A DNA stretch of 64,000 bases from JANMZO01 sp963763135 (GCA_963763135.1 CAVXNJ010000009.1:744001-808000), one strand, 5' to 3'; numbered from the stretch's first letter, positions 35,745 through 43,827 are shown. Translations and numbers: made by a program. The notes: generated by a model from the letters alone, not told the origin.

Positions 35745-36581
35745 TCAGAAAAGTTTGGCCTGACCGTTGGGCCAACCTGGTGAAGGCGCCACCGCAACGT
35801 TGTGGGCGGTGAGTTCGTCGACGAGTGTCCGCAACGTGGCAGGTGCATGACCCTCGTAGTGGTTGTTGGCGACGACGTAGATGTTCCGTACGCCCCGCTC
35901 GGCCATCTGGGCAATCCGCTCCACCCACCATGCTCGAGCCTCGGTCTGGGGTCGCAGAATCTGATCCTTTCCGATCCCGTCGTGTCGTCCGATGAGTCGT
36001 ATGTACGCATAGCTATCGGACGTATCGAATGATCCACGGTCCAAATCGGGAACGTCGTGGAGGTCGTTCGATACCATCGAAACGTTATGTTCGCGTAGGA
36101 AATCGAGAACAGCCTGGCGTCGCCAGCTGACGTGGCGGAATTCGATCGCCAGCGGGAACTCAGATGCCCATGTCCGTATGAAGCGACGGAACGTCTCGTC
36201 GTTCGTAGGTGTGCGTAGGAACGACGGTTGCATCTGGACCACGATCATCGAGAGGCGTTCCTGCAGGCGATCGGCCAGCGAGCCGCAGAAGTGGCCGAAT
36301 GGAACCTCGGGCACATTGAGCATCGTGTCCTGGACGAGTTCACGGGGTGCTTTGAAGCTCGAGCGGAAGTCCCTCGGAAAGATTGACGCCCAACGGTCAA
36401 TCGTGGTCAGGGCCGGGGCGGCGTAGAACGTCGAATCGACTTCGACGAACCGAAACGCTTCGACGTAGCGCTCGAGTGTCTGCGACGACGTGGTGCCGAG
36501 CGGATAGAAGGACCCGGCCCAATCGGGCAGATACGACCAGCCAGCCGTTCCGAGCCAAACCAATGAGGGTGCTGCGGGCAT
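35745..36581 (-). CDS. DUF72 family protein
   Basis: 278 residues from ATG 36581. The fold is the TIM-barrel-like DUF72: WLGTAGWSYLPDWAGSFYP at the N-terminus, then RYVEAFRFVEVDSTFYAAP, FRSSFKAPRELV, AIEFRHVSWRRQAVLDFL and VVANNHYEGHAP. Its biochemical function is unknown in any organism I can name; structures resemble endonuclease IV-like barrels. The open frame continues 85 codons upstream into the acetyltransferase gene without family support. It lies 8 bases after the acetyltransferase stop, so the two are co-transcribed. Confidence 0.85.
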   Translation of the reverse strand: MPAAPSLVWLGTAGWSYLPDWAGSFYPLGTTSSQTLERYVEAFRFVEVDSTFYAAPALTTIDRWASIFPRDFRSSFKAPRELVQDTMLNVPEVPFGHFCGSLADRLQERLSMIVVQMQPSFLRTPTNDETFRRFIRTWASEFPLAIEFRHVSWRRQAVLDFLREHNVSMVSNDLHDVPDLDRGSFDTSDSYAYIRLIGRHDGIGKDQILRPQTEARAWWVERIAQMAERGVRNIYVVANNHYEGHAPATLRTLVDELTAHNVAVAPSPGWPNGQAKLF

Positions 36582-36589
36582 CGTGAAGG

Positions 36590-37063
36590 TCAGGCTTGGG
36601 GGAGCCACCGATAACGGGTCCAGCCGTCGACCGACTCGGCCCCGAGCGACTTGTAGAACTTGATCGACGGTTCGTTCCAGTCGAGCACATGCCATTCGAC
36701 GCGCCCATCGGTACGCGCGCGTAGGGTTTGCAGCAACGCCAAACCGTGACCACCCCCGCGAAACTCGGGCTTCACGAAGAGGTCTTCCAGCCAGATGCCG
36801 GACTTGCCGAGGAAGGTCGAAAAGGTTGGGAACCACAGAGCGAACCCGGCGACGACACCCGTGACGTCGTCGATAGCCAGGTCGACTTTGGCGACCGGTT
36901 CCGGCCCGAAGAGGTTGCGTTCGATGTCGGCTCGCTGCCAGACGACCTCGTGCGCCAGCTTCTCGTATTCGGCGAGACCAATAATAAGTGCACAGATGTC
37001 ATCGACATCGTCGGGAGTTGCGGCGCGGATCGTCACGGATCTGAGACTATCTGTGGATGGCAT
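36590..37063 (-). CDS. GNAT-family N-acetyltransferase
   Basis: 157 residues. The GNAT core is clear: TIRAATPDDVDDICALI at the start, IWLEDLFVKPEFRGGGHGLALL with the acetyl-CoA loop (RGGGHG, a slight variant of RxxGxG), and a C-terminal EWHVLDWNEPSIKFYKSLGA typical of diamine/spermidine acetyltransferase-like members. The substrate is unknown. ATG 37063 overlaps, head to head, the ATG of the divergent phosphatase gene. A GTG at 37036 just before TIRAAT is an alternative start. It is followed after 8 bases by the DUF72 gene. Confidence 0.85.
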   Translation of the reverse strand: MPSTDSLRSVTIRAATPDDVDDICALIIGLAEYEKLAHEVVWQRADIERNLFGPEPVAKVDLAIDDVTGVVAGFALWFPTFSTFLGKSGIWLEDLFVKPEFRGGGHGLALLQTLRARTDGRVEWHVLDWNEPSIKFYKSLGAESVDGWTRYRWLPQA

Positions 37064-37815
37064 CCACGTGGTCCGATGAATCCCTTCTTGCGCTGTTTTC
37101 CGAAGTGGCCGACTCCTGCGCCGAAGCGGTGGAATCGATGGGTGACCGACGGGTGCCCGGACTGCGAAACGGCCAGTACGGACTGGATCTCAAAGCCGAT
37201 GCCGCGGCCCTTGACCTCCTGGACCGGGCGAAGGTCGGGGTTCTTTCCGAAGAAAGCGGCCTTCGCCGGGCCGACGCCGAGATAGTCGTGATCTTGGATC
37301 CCATCGACGGATCGACGAATGCATCCCGACGGATCCCCTGGTACGCGACCAGCCTGTGTGCGGTCGATGCCGATGGACCCCGAGTTGCCCTGGTGCGCAA
37401 TCTGGCCACGGGGCTCACGTTCCGGGCGGTCCGGGGTGCGGGGGCGACGTGCGACGGTGAGCCGATCGCGCCGTCGGCGGTGGTCGAAATGAGTTCGGCC
37501 GTGGTTGGGCTGTCGGGCTATCCGCCCGAGCATCTCGGATGGCGCCAATTCCGCACTCTGGGAGCTGCGGCGCTCGATCTGTGTGCGGTGGCGTCCGGAT
37601 CGCTCGACGCTTTTATCGACTGCTCGTTCGACGCCCACGGCGTGTGGGACTACGCCGGCGGCCTGCTCATTTGCCGAGAAGCGGGCGCCCACATCGACGA
37701 TGCGCTCGGCCGTCCGATGATCGTCCTCGATCCCGACGCCCGGCGAACTCCGGTGGCCTCGTCGACGGTCGGTCTGCACGACATCGTGGTTCCCGCAAGA
37801 CTCCGCTGGAGGTAA
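37057..37815 (+). CDS. Inositol monophosphatase family protein
   Basis: 252 residues. The metal-binding motifs are in place: LSEESGLR, ILDPIDGSTNASRRIPWYA, and C-terminal GVWDYAGGLLICREAGA. The family removes phosphate from inositol-1-phosphate, histidinol phosphate, PAP or fructose-1,6-bisphosphate; which one applies here is unclear. ATG 37057 lies seven bases after a -10-like GACTAT (37045-37050), so the mRNA is probably leaderless. The start overlaps the start codon of the divergent acetyltransferase gene. Confidence 0.85.
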   Translation: MASTWSDESLLALFSEVADSCAEAVESMGDRRVPGLRNGQYGLDLKADAAALDLLDRAKVGVLSEESGLRRADAEIVVILDPIDGSTNASRRIPWYATSLCAVDADGPRVALVRNLATGLTFRAVRGAGATCDGEPIAPSAVVEMSSAVVGLSGYPPEHLGWRQFRTLGAAALDLCAVASGSLDAFIDCSFDAHGVWDYAGGLLICREAGAHIDDALGRPMIVLDPDARRTPVASSTVGLHDIVVPARLRWR

Positions 37816-37838
37816 TTCACTACTTTTCAATGCATTTC

Positions 37839-37868
37839 TTGCCTTTCTATTACGACCCGCTGTAGTGT
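37839..37868 (+). promoter_or_regulatory. Predicted promoter of the toxin-immunity operon
   Basis: TTGCCT (37839-37844) and TAGTGT (37863-37868) are spaced 18 bases, a good match to a vegetative actinobacterial promoter. The start site would fall at about 37875-37876, exactly at the ATG of a 14-codon frame that overlaps the toxin start. Confidence 0.5.
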
Positions 37869-37875
37869 TTCCGTC

Positions 37876-37920
37876 ATGGCAGCGGGTCCACTGGTCGAGA
37901 AGCGGCGATGGAAACGGTAA
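37876..37920 (+). CDS. Possible 14-codon leader ORF overlapping the toxin start
   Basis: ATG 37876 begins a 14-residue frame (MAAGPLVEKRRWKR) that stops at TAA 37918-37920, 13 bases inside the toxin frame. It would be translated from a leaderless mRNA made by the promoter above. Such an overlap can couple or limit translation of the downstream gene. The other possibility is that this is the true N-terminus of the toxin and the sequence has lost a base; the two cannot be separated here. Confidence 0.3.
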   Translation: MAAGPLVEKRRWKR

Positions 37921-39806
37921 GCGCGCGTATCGATGACCTCGACCACTTCGCCGGGAGTTTGGACTCCCGTTCGCTGGAACTCGCTCGGATCGGCGCCGAC
38001 GTCTCCTGGACTCTCGAAGTCCTGGCCAACACGCGTAGCGAGTTCGTAGGTGCACTTAGCGATCACGGCGAAACGGTCCGGTCGCACGGTGTGAGGCTCC
38101 TCGATCTTGGGGCAAGGCTCCGCTACACCGCGACCCAGTACCGGATCGCTGATGGAGGAGCGTTGCCTCGGACGCCGGACCCTCATGCCGGCGTCAGAAC
38201 CGGTGACCGTCCGGTCCCGAAATCACGAGTCGAGCCGGGCCCGAAGAACTGGGGAGGGCTCGATCCCGCCTTGATCGCTCAGGGTCAGAGGGTGGCGGCG
38301 CATCTCAGAGCGTCGCGTCAGGCGTCGGCGTTGTCCGAAGACGAGATGATTCGGCTTGCGGCGTGGTGGTTCGACTCCACTCTGCACGACGACGACAAGG
38401 CCATTCGCTCGGTCGTGGAGAAGCTGTCTCCGGCCGATCTGGCAAGCGTTCGAGATCTGCTCAAGGCCTTCAACTGGAACGCCTACGCCAACGCGTTGGC
38501 TCGGGTCCCGGCTGAGTTCGAGAGCGTGATGACCTTCCTCGGCACTTCCGAGGCCGCCAAGCTCAACTCGGCCCAGCTCGCCAACGAGGTGAAGAAGCGC
38601 TTCCACGTGACCGACCCCGATGTGCTCGATGCCATCAACACCGTGTTGCGCTTCGAGATCGGAACGGCGAACCGACTGCTCGATCCTTCACGCGGGGAGC
38701 AAGCGTTCGGCGACCTGATCTGGGGTTGGTATGTCCCGGGACTTGTGCCGGCAACTTGGAGCGATTCGCTTGCACGCGGTTACGACTACCGGGCGGTGAG
38801 TCCTGAACACGTCGACGAGCAGGCGACGGTGATCATGAACCTGCTGCAGGGTCGGGTTCTGAACCACGATGACCGCAACATCGTGAGGATCCAGCCACCA
38901 CAGCGGGGCCCGGGTGGAGTGTTGATCCTGTCGCTGTTGGCCGGTGCTGCAGCGGGAGCGTTGGTCGCCGTCGCAGCTCCCGAAGCTGCAATCACCGCAG
39001 CCGTTGTATCTGCGCTGGAGGCCATTCCCGCCACGGCAGCGGCCGCACCGCTCCTTGGCCCGATCGTCGCTCCAATCGTGGCGACTGCACTGGTTGGTGC
39101 GACCGGTGGCGTGACTGCCGGTGTGGTCGGGCGAACCGTAACTGCACTTATCACTGGACAGGGGTGGGACGACGTCATCGAACCCGGAACCCTCGCCCGC
39201 GACGCCATCCTCGGTGGCATTACCGCCATGGCGGCCTACGGCTTGGGTCAGGCCGTGAGCAAGCTCCGGGCAAGGCTGGCCGCCGCGAAGCCAAACACCC
39301 AGGGCTACAAGGACCTAAGAGAAGAACTCAAAGCTCTGGAAGCCGCCCAATCCAACGCCCAGCAAGCAAGGAAGGCTCTCAGCCCAGACGAAGCACCCGA
39401 ACCTTCGCCGCGCCCGCATGATGATCAAAGACCCGTTACAACCACCCCACCGAAAGACTTCGGTACCGCAGCGGTTGGAGCTCGGCGCGAGCAAATCGTC
39501 GCGGAGAAGATCGGTGGCAAGGTGGTTACCGACCGATACGGGGTCGGCAAGAAGATCATCGAGCCCAACGTTGGCTCAACCGATTATGACGTGTTGGGGC
39601 CAGACGGCTCATACAACGCCGTGGGCGGTCCGGCGAAGGCGATGGATCTTTCGCGGCTCTCCGAGAAGCTCCGCATCCTAAAGTCGGTGGCGAAACGCGA
39701 CGGGGTGGATGCCCATGCCTGGTTTTCAGCTCGAACTCCAAGCAACGTAATAGACAAGGCACTTGAGATACTTGGAGCAGACCATGTACATATTTTCGAG
39801 GAGTAG
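37908..39806 (+). CDS. Polymorphic toxin: WXG/ESX-type helical N-terminus with nuclease-like C-terminal toxin domain
   Basis: 632 residues. The N-terminal 100 residues are helical and resemble ESX-type export domains. A central helical region follows, then an Ala/Gly-rich hydrophobic segment (about 340-450) with several membrane-seeking helices, and a charged linker. The last 115 residues form a compact module starting at VGARREQIVAEKIGGKVV. It contains the blocks STDYDVLGPDGSY, NAVGGPAKAMDLSRLSEKL and AHAWFSARTP. I recall this block at the C-termini of CdiA- and RHS-type toxins, where it belongs to the restriction-endonuclease fold. The acidic gene 6 bases downstream is the expected immunity partner. 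Type VII export of this protein is inferred from its N-terminus and the ATPase gene at 11.6 kb. Confidence 0.75.
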   Translation: METVSARIDDLDHFAGSLDSRSLELARIGADVSWTLEVLANTRSEFVGALSDHGETVRSHGVRLLDLGARLRYTATQYRIADGGALPRTPDPHAGVRTGDRPVPKSRVEPGPKNWGGLDPALIAQGQRVAAHLRASRQASALSEDEMIRLAAWWFDSTLHDDDKAIRSVVEKLSPADLASVRDLLKAFNWNAYANALARVPAEFESVMTFLGTSEAAKLNSAQLANEVKKRFHVTDPDVLDAINTVLRFEIGTANRLLDPSRGEQAFGDLIWGWYVPGLVPATWSDSLARGYDYRAVSPEHVDEQATVIMNLLQGRVLNHDDRNIVRIQPPQRGPGGVLILSLLAGAAAGALVAVAAPEAAITAAVVSALEAIPATAAAAPLLGPIVAPIVATALVGATGGVTAGVVGRTVTALITGQGWDDVIEPGTLARDAILGGITAMAAYGLGQAVSKLRARLAAAKPNTQGYKDLREELKALEAAQSNAQQARKALSPDEAPEPSPRPHDDQRPVTTTPPKDFGTAAVGARREQIVAEKIGGKVVTDRYGVGKKIIEPNVGSTDYDVLGPDGSYNAVGGPAKAMDLSRLSEKLRILKSVAKRDGVDAHAWFSARTPSNVIDKALEILGADHVHIFEE

Positions 39807-39812
39807 CGCGTC

Positions 39813-40334
39813 ATGAGGCATGGTTCAATCCGATGGTACGGGAGGAGGCTGAATTCCGAACAGCTTGAGCGATTCGGCATGTTTGGCCTTGGGCTTGCGC
39901 ATCCCGTGAATGGTCGGTCGATCACTTTTACTGAGGACGGTTTCGACGCCGACGTCGAACCGGACGGTCTCCGTGCACAAGTCGACGCTGCCGAAGACAC
40001 CATTACGTTCGGGCTTTGGCTCGCGCATTCCTCGAACACCCTCGTGACGGTAAGCGGTTCTGCGGAAGCAGGTCTCAATGCCTTCGGTTTGGATGGCCTT
40101 GATTTTGAAGAGCAGGAACGGGTTTGCGCGGCTGTGTTGTGGGTCGCGGCCCACGATGCCGGAACCAAGCTTGTGGTGGCTGACGACTATCTGGATGATT
40201 ATGTGGATGGAGGGCCCGACCCTTGGGACGAGTATGTTGCCGGAACAACGTTGCGGCCATCGCTCTCACCAAAACTGTTGCTCGATCGTGACGAATCAGG
40301 ATGCCTTCGGCTAGAAGTCCCGCCGTTCGACTGA
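39813..40334 (+). CDS. Putative immunity protein to the upstream toxin
   Basis: 173 residues from ATG 39813, with GAGGAG nine bases upstream, inside the end of the toxin gene. It is strongly acidic (DDYLDDYVDGGPDPWDEY), soluble and has no signal peptide, the usual profile of an immunity protein that blocks a basic nuclease face. The 6-base gap and shared operon support pairing. The family is not recognised. The function is inferred from position and charge only. Confidence 0.65.
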   Translation: MRHGSIRWYGRRLNSEQLERFGMFGLGLAHPVNGRSITFTEDGFDADVEPDGLRAQVDAAEDTITFGLWLAHSSNTLVTVSGSAEAGLNAFGLDGLDFEEQERVCAAVLWVAAHDAGTKLVVADDYLDDYVDGGPDPWDEYVAGTTLRPSLSPKLLLDRDESGCLRLEVPPFD

Positions 40335-40438
40335 CCACTGCGCAAGTGACTCAACAACGCGCATCGAGCCCGCGTTTTGAAGTGTTCGCCCAGCGCGCAC
40401 TTTCCTCCTTGCCGGGTCAGGGCTTGATCGGCAACGAT

Positions 40439-41059
40439 ATGTCCATGAGGCGACTGTGGGCGGTGGCGGCGGCGGTGTTTGTTGTTTCGGGATGCTCCTC
40501 GGACCGCAAGACCGCCGTTCCGGAGGTAACGATTCCGGTAGAAACGACCGTCGCCACGTCGATTCCGCCTGCGACAACGGAAGCGACGACCATTCCTCCG
40601 ACGTCGACCAGCACATCGATCTCGGCGACGCCGGAGGAAGAACTCCGAACGGCGACTCAGGCTTACTGGGCCGAGTTCCGCCGTACAGCGTTGAATCTGG
40701 AGTCCGATGATTTGAGTGGCTTAGCCGCCTTGTTTACTGCTGACGCCTCAATCTCGGGCGTTGCGCGTCTCACTGACTTGAAGAACGCCGGCGAGACGTA
40801 TAGGCCGAACACGCCGGACATTTTCGAATTCGAGGTGGAAAGAGTAGCAATTTCGCCTCCCGCCGAGGGCGTCGTCCTTGTCTGCGCGTCTGACAACCTC
40901 GTGCGAGTCCGTGTTGAGAACGGGGTGGATCGGGTGATCGATTCAACACTCGGCGCGAATCGCCTTGAGTTTCATTGGGTCAAGCTCGACGGAACTTGGA
41001 AGGTCGAGTCCGTCAAGAAGATCGAGTCTTTGGGCGAAGGTGTTCGATGCGTGCACTAG
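40439..41059 (+). CDS. Secreted lipoprotein with NTF2-like domain
   Basis: 206 residues from ATG 40439 (40445 is also possible). A lipobox (VFVVSGCSSD) puts the lipidated Cys near residue 20. A Thr/Pro linker (about 30-60) follows, then a domain starting TATQAYWAEFRRTALNLE with a curved-sheet pattern similar to NTF2/SnoaL proteins. It should sit on the outer face of the membrane. Its stop overlaps the start of the next secreted protein by 13 bases, so the two are translationally linked. They begin 105 bases after the immunity gene and may be a separate unit. Function unknown. Confidence 0.65.
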   Translation: MSMRRLWAVAAAVFVVSGCSSDRKTAVPEVTIPVETTVATSIPPATTEATTIPPTSTSTSISATPEEELRTATQAYWAEFRRTALNLESDDLSGLAALFTADASISGVARLTDLKNAGETYRPNTPDIFEFEVERVAISPPAEGVVLVCASDNLVRVRVENGVDRVIDSTLGANRLEFHWVKLDGTWKVESVKKIESLGEGVRCVH

Positions 41060-42006
41060 CGCTTGCAGTCTTAATCGGGCTGTGCAATCCCCCCTCTTGT
41101 TTGGCGACGAGTAACGAGAATGCCGAGACGAAGACAGTGACGAAAGTCAATGTTTCGGCTGAGGCGCAGAAGGCGGCGCGGGCGTCTGCTCGGATCGGGA
41201 CCCGTCAACGCAAAGTGGGGACCGAGGGCGGGACGAAGGTAAACGGGGAGCGTTCGAAGCCTGTCGGCGCCGCAATGGTGTGTGAGGGTTCAGACGAGAT
41301 CGCTCCCGATTACTCGAACTCGCAGGACACGAAATTGGTGATCGAGACCGATCCGGTGACAGGACTTCAGACGACTCACGAGGTTGTTGTCCGGCGCTGG
41401 ATTCTGGTGCTGGTGACCTGCGGAGGAAGCCAATACTCGGTCCGACGATGCACATTCGGCGACTGCCCGGTTGGTACCGAATACGGGATCGATACCTACC
41501 CCGACATCAACCTGGTGATCGACGAAGCCCGTGACACGGCGGACTACGAGATACCAGACGCCATCTTGTCTCCGGCGATCAAACCTGGAAAGGCCCCGAT
41601 TCCGGGCGTGCCCTTGTTCTTCGCGGTCTCGGAGTCTCAATGGAACCGATCGGTGACAGCGCACGCCACGGCATGCAACGGCGTGTTGTGCGTCTACGGT
41701 CGGGTTGACGCAAAGGTCGTCGGCATGGAGTTCAGCCCCGGCGACGGAGGCTCGCCGGTCTTGTGTACGACGCCGGGCGTTGTCGTCCGCAGCGCAGATG
41801 CTTACCGGGCGGCTTCGAGGAAGTGTTCATACGTGTACCAGACGGCTGGAACTCACCAGGGGTCGCTATCGCTGCTCTACGACGCCACCGTCTCGGGAGG
41901 GATCGTTGGCCAACCGCCGTCAATTGTGCGACCGACCGAGCGTGTCGTTATCGAAGCGGACCTCGCAGTTCCCGTCAGCGAGTTTCAGCCGGTCATCATC
42001 AAGTAG
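41047..42006 (+). CDS. Secreted protein of unknown function (Cys-rich, PKD-like C-terminal region)
   Basis: 319 residues from ATG 41047 with GAAGG six bases upstream, overlapping the lipoprotein gene. An N-terminal signal peptide (LALAVLIGLC) is followed by a charged linker. A Cys-containing central domain (VTCGGSQYSVRRCTFGDCP) comes next, then a C-terminal region with MEFSPGDGGSPVLCTTPG and CSYVYQTAG. The last two blocks resemble the PKD-like end of Streptomyces secreted proteins that share a WxPGDG...C.GPG signature. No membrane anchor is seen. Function unknown; pairing with the lipoprotein suggests an envelope complex. Confidence 0.65.
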   Translation: MRALALAVLIGLCNPPSCLATSNENAETKTVTKVNVSAEAQKAARASARIGTRQRKVGTEGGTKVNGERSKPVGAAMVCEGSDEIAPDYSNSQDTKLVIETDPVTGLQTTHEVVVRRWILVLVTCGGSQYSVRRCTFGDCPVGTEYGIDTYPDINLVIDEARDTADYEIPDAILSPAIKPGKAPIPGVPLFFAVSESQWNRSVTAHATACNGVLCVYGRVDAKVVGMEFSPGDGGSPVLCTTPGVVVRSADAYRAASRKCSYVYQTAGTHQGSLSLLYDATVSGGIVGQPPSIVRPTERVVIEADLAVPVSEFQPVIIK

Positions 42007-42019
42007 CGGGGGAGTGTGC

Positions 42020-42053
42020 ATTCACTTGTCCCTGCGGGAACAGAGAAGTGAAT
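42020..42053 (+). promoter_or_regulatory. Hairpin between secreted-protein gene and CLC gene
   Basis: ATTCACTT (42020-42027) pairs with AAGTGAAT (42046-42053) around an inner TGTCCC/GGGAACA stem. No T-run follows, so terminator activity is uncertain. It sits just after the secreted-protein stop and before the predicted CLC promoter. It does not match the fluoride riboswitch pattern. Confidence 0.4.
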
Positions 42054-42098
42054 ACGTACGCCGCACAGCGGGGTGGGGCGAGACCTACGATCTAGGCC

Positions 42099-43385
42099 GT
42101 GAACGTCCGGGCCAAGATGGAGCGAGTTGCTCGAGACGTGGTCATCGGAATTCTCGTCGGACTGCTGTCTGGTGCTGGGTCCTACGCGTTCCTCGAAAGC
42201 CTTGACTGGGCAACGCGAACTCGGGTCGGTCACGGCTGGCTGTTGTGGCTCCTTCCCCTGGCCGGGTTGTTGATCGGACTCGTGTATCTGCACCTGGGCG
42301 GTGAGTCGACCAAGGGCACCAACCTGATACTCGACGAGTGGCACGACCCCACCGACATGGGACCCCCGAAGCGAATGGCTCCGCTGGTGCTGGTTGGTAC
42401 GACCGCGACCCACCTGTTCGGTGGAAGTGTTGGACGCGAGGGAGCGGCGGTCCAGATCGCGGCGTCGCTCACATCGCTGTTCCGGCGTTGGATCGCGCCC
42501 GAGGACCGCCGAGCCGTCATGATCGCCGCAATGGCTGGCGGATTCGGGTCGGTCTTCGGGGTACCGGCGGCGGGAGCGGTTTTTGCGTTGGAAGTTCCGC
42601 ACGTCGGACGAACCCGATACGACCATGTCGTTGCGGCGCTCACCGCGTCGTTCGTGGGAGATCGCTTTGCCCGAGAGTTGGGCACGCACCACACCCCACG
42701 CAAACCGGTCTCCATCGACGTCAACGTTCCAACGGCCCTGAAACTCTGCGTGGCCGCGATCGCGTTCGGTCTGTGCGCTGCGGTGTTCGTTGAGCTGACA
42801 CATCTCCTGAAGCGGACCCTCGCAAACAGGGTTTCATATGCACCCTTGCGACCAGCGATCGGAGGCGCGCTTACTATCGGACTGACCATCGCGGTTGGTA
42901 CGCGTGCTTATCTTGGCCTTTCGCTTCCGTTGATCGACACCGCTGTCGCTGGTCTCGCCGTCGGATCGATTGCGTTCGCCCTGAAGCTCGTCTTCACCGC
43001 GGTCGCAGTCGGGTCGGGACTGCCCGGTGGCGAAGTGACCCCGTTGTTCTGCATGGGCGCCTGTCTCGGATCGGTATTGGCCGGGCCGCTCCACGTCGAC
43101 CGGCCCGCACTCGCTGCGATCGGAATGGTCACGGTATTCGCGGCGGCGGCAAATACGCCGATTACTTGCGCGTTTATCGGCATCGAGTTGTTCGGTGGAG
43201 GCGCGACGTTCGCTTTCGTATTCGTCACGATTCTCGCGACGGTGGTCTCTGGTGACCGAAGCGTCTACGGCCGCCAACGAGTGACTCGGGCGAAGAACGC
43301 CAGCTCAACGGCCGAACCCACAACGATGGGTGCGCTCGATACGGCCCGCGCTACCGCTTTCCGTGAACGACTGAAGCGGCGATAG
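42099..43385 (+). CDS. CLC-family fluoride/proton exchanger (CLC-F type)
   Basis: 428 residues, about eleven membrane segments. Instead of the chloride-type GSGIP motif it has KGTNLILDEWHDP, and further on THLFGGSVGREGAAVQI and GSGLPGGEVTPLF. The GxNLI plus DExH block and the GGSxGREGxxVQ block are what I recall of CLC-F proteins, which expel fluoride. GTG 42099 begins about eight bases after a perfect TACGAT -10 box (42086-42091), so the mRNA should be leaderless. No fluoride riboswitch is visible. The antibiotic-response regulator gene follows 609 bases downstream on the same strand but has its own promoter. Confidence 0.75.
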   Translation: MNVRAKMERVARDVVIGILVGLLSGAGSYAFLESLDWATRTRVGHGWLLWLLPLAGLLIGLVYLHLGGESTKGTNLILDEWHDPTDMGPPKRMAPLVLVGTTATHLFGGSVGREGAAVQIAASLTSLFRRWIAPEDRRAVMIAAMAGGFGSVFGVPAAGAVFALEVPHVGRTRYDHVVAALTASFVGDRFARELGTHHTPRKPVSIDVNVPTALKLCVAAIAFGLCAAVFVELTHLLKRTLANRVSYAPLRPAIGGALTIGLTIAVGTRAYLGLSLPLIDTAVAGLAVGSIAFALKLVFTAVAVGSGLPGGEVTPLFCMGACLGSVLAGPLHVDRPALAAIGMVTVFAAAANTPITCAFIGIELFGGGATFAFVFVTILATVVSGDRSVYGRQRVTRAKNASSTAEPTTMGALDTARATAFRERLKRR

Positions 43386-43437
43386 GGTAACTGAAACAGA
43401 AATGTTGCGGTTTGATGACGGAAACTCGTTAAATCGC

Positions 43438-43466
43438 TTGACTCGCTCGTTTCATCCCGACAAACT
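43438..43466 (+). promoter_or_regulatory. Predicted promoter of the whiB7-like leader
   Basis: TTGACT (43438-43443) is followed after 17 bases by CAAACT (43461-43466). An A/T-rich patch (GTTAAAT) lies just upstream of the -35, which is where WhiB7 binds its own promoter in mycobacteria with its AT-hook. The -10 is weak, in keeping with an activator-dependent promoter. Autoregulation is inferred. Confidence 0.45.
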
Positions 43467-43526
43467 GTGAAGACCGCCACATCAGTGTCGGTTTTCTCAC
43501 TGCGACGCACGAAAGGAATGGCCACG

Positions 43527-43757
43527 ATGAAAAACGCTCTCTCGACCGTTATGACCGCTGACGCCTGTTCCATTTCGCTTGCCAGTTCACAAATGCAGTT
43601 TGAAACCGCCTCCCTCCATCCCGCACACATGATTTCCAATTTCGCTGGTTATCGCGTTGTAGCTGCTGGTTGGCAGGGAGCCTCGAACCCGGCAATTGCA
43701 GGTAAGAACACGCGTAAGCCTAGGCCTCTGGGGAGGTGTGGACCGCTAGGGAGTTAA
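43527..43757 (+). CDS. Upstream regulatory ORF in the whiB7-like leader
   Basis: 76 codons from ATG 43527 (AAAGGA nine bases upstream; an in-frame ATG at 43518 is inside that site). The peptide has no recognised domain and ends in a basic, Pro/Gly-rich stretch (KNTRKPRPLGRCGPLGS). Its last 12 codons lie across the 5' arm of the predicted antiterminator, and its TAA is in the loop of a small hairpin (GGGAG-TTAA-CTCCC, 43749-43762). The peptide is probably not functional by itself: translation through this frame would decide which downstream RNA fold forms. Confidence 0.6.
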   Translation: MKNALSTVMTADACSISLASSQMQFETASLHPAHMISNFAGYRVVAAGWQGASNPAIAGKNTRKPRPLGRCGPLGS

Positions 43758-43797
43758 CTCCCGAAAGCGAAACCACACACAATCTCTTCCAGAGGCC
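43723..43797 (+). promoter_or_regulatory. Predicted antiterminator helix
   Basis: GGCCTCTGG (43723-43731) is perfectly complementary to CCAGAGGCC (43789-43797). A second segment GTGTGG (43736-43741) pairs with CCACAC (43773-43778) inside it. The 3' arm covers seven bases of the terminator's 5' arm, so the two structures cannot coexist. The 5' arm lies within the uORF, so a ribosome finishing the uORF would block the antiterminator and favour termination. A ribosome stalled earlier would allow it to form. Confidence 0.65.
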
Positions 43798-43827
43798 GCC
43801 TGAGAAATCAGGCGGCCTCTTCGTTTT
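43791..43827 (+). terminator. Attenuator terminator upstream of the whiB7-like gene
   Basis: A perfect 13-pair stem (43791-43803 with 43808-43820) closes a GAAA tetraloop and is followed by TCGTTTT. It lies 167 bases before the regulator's start, inside its leader. Its 5' arm overlaps the antiterminator's 3' arm. Confidence 0.85.

Noticed and set aside
42007..42098. Fluoride riboswitch before the CLC gene
   Set aside because: The conserved GATGGC...CTGATG core is absent, and the -10 box next to the start leaves no leader. A hairpin is present but of a different form.
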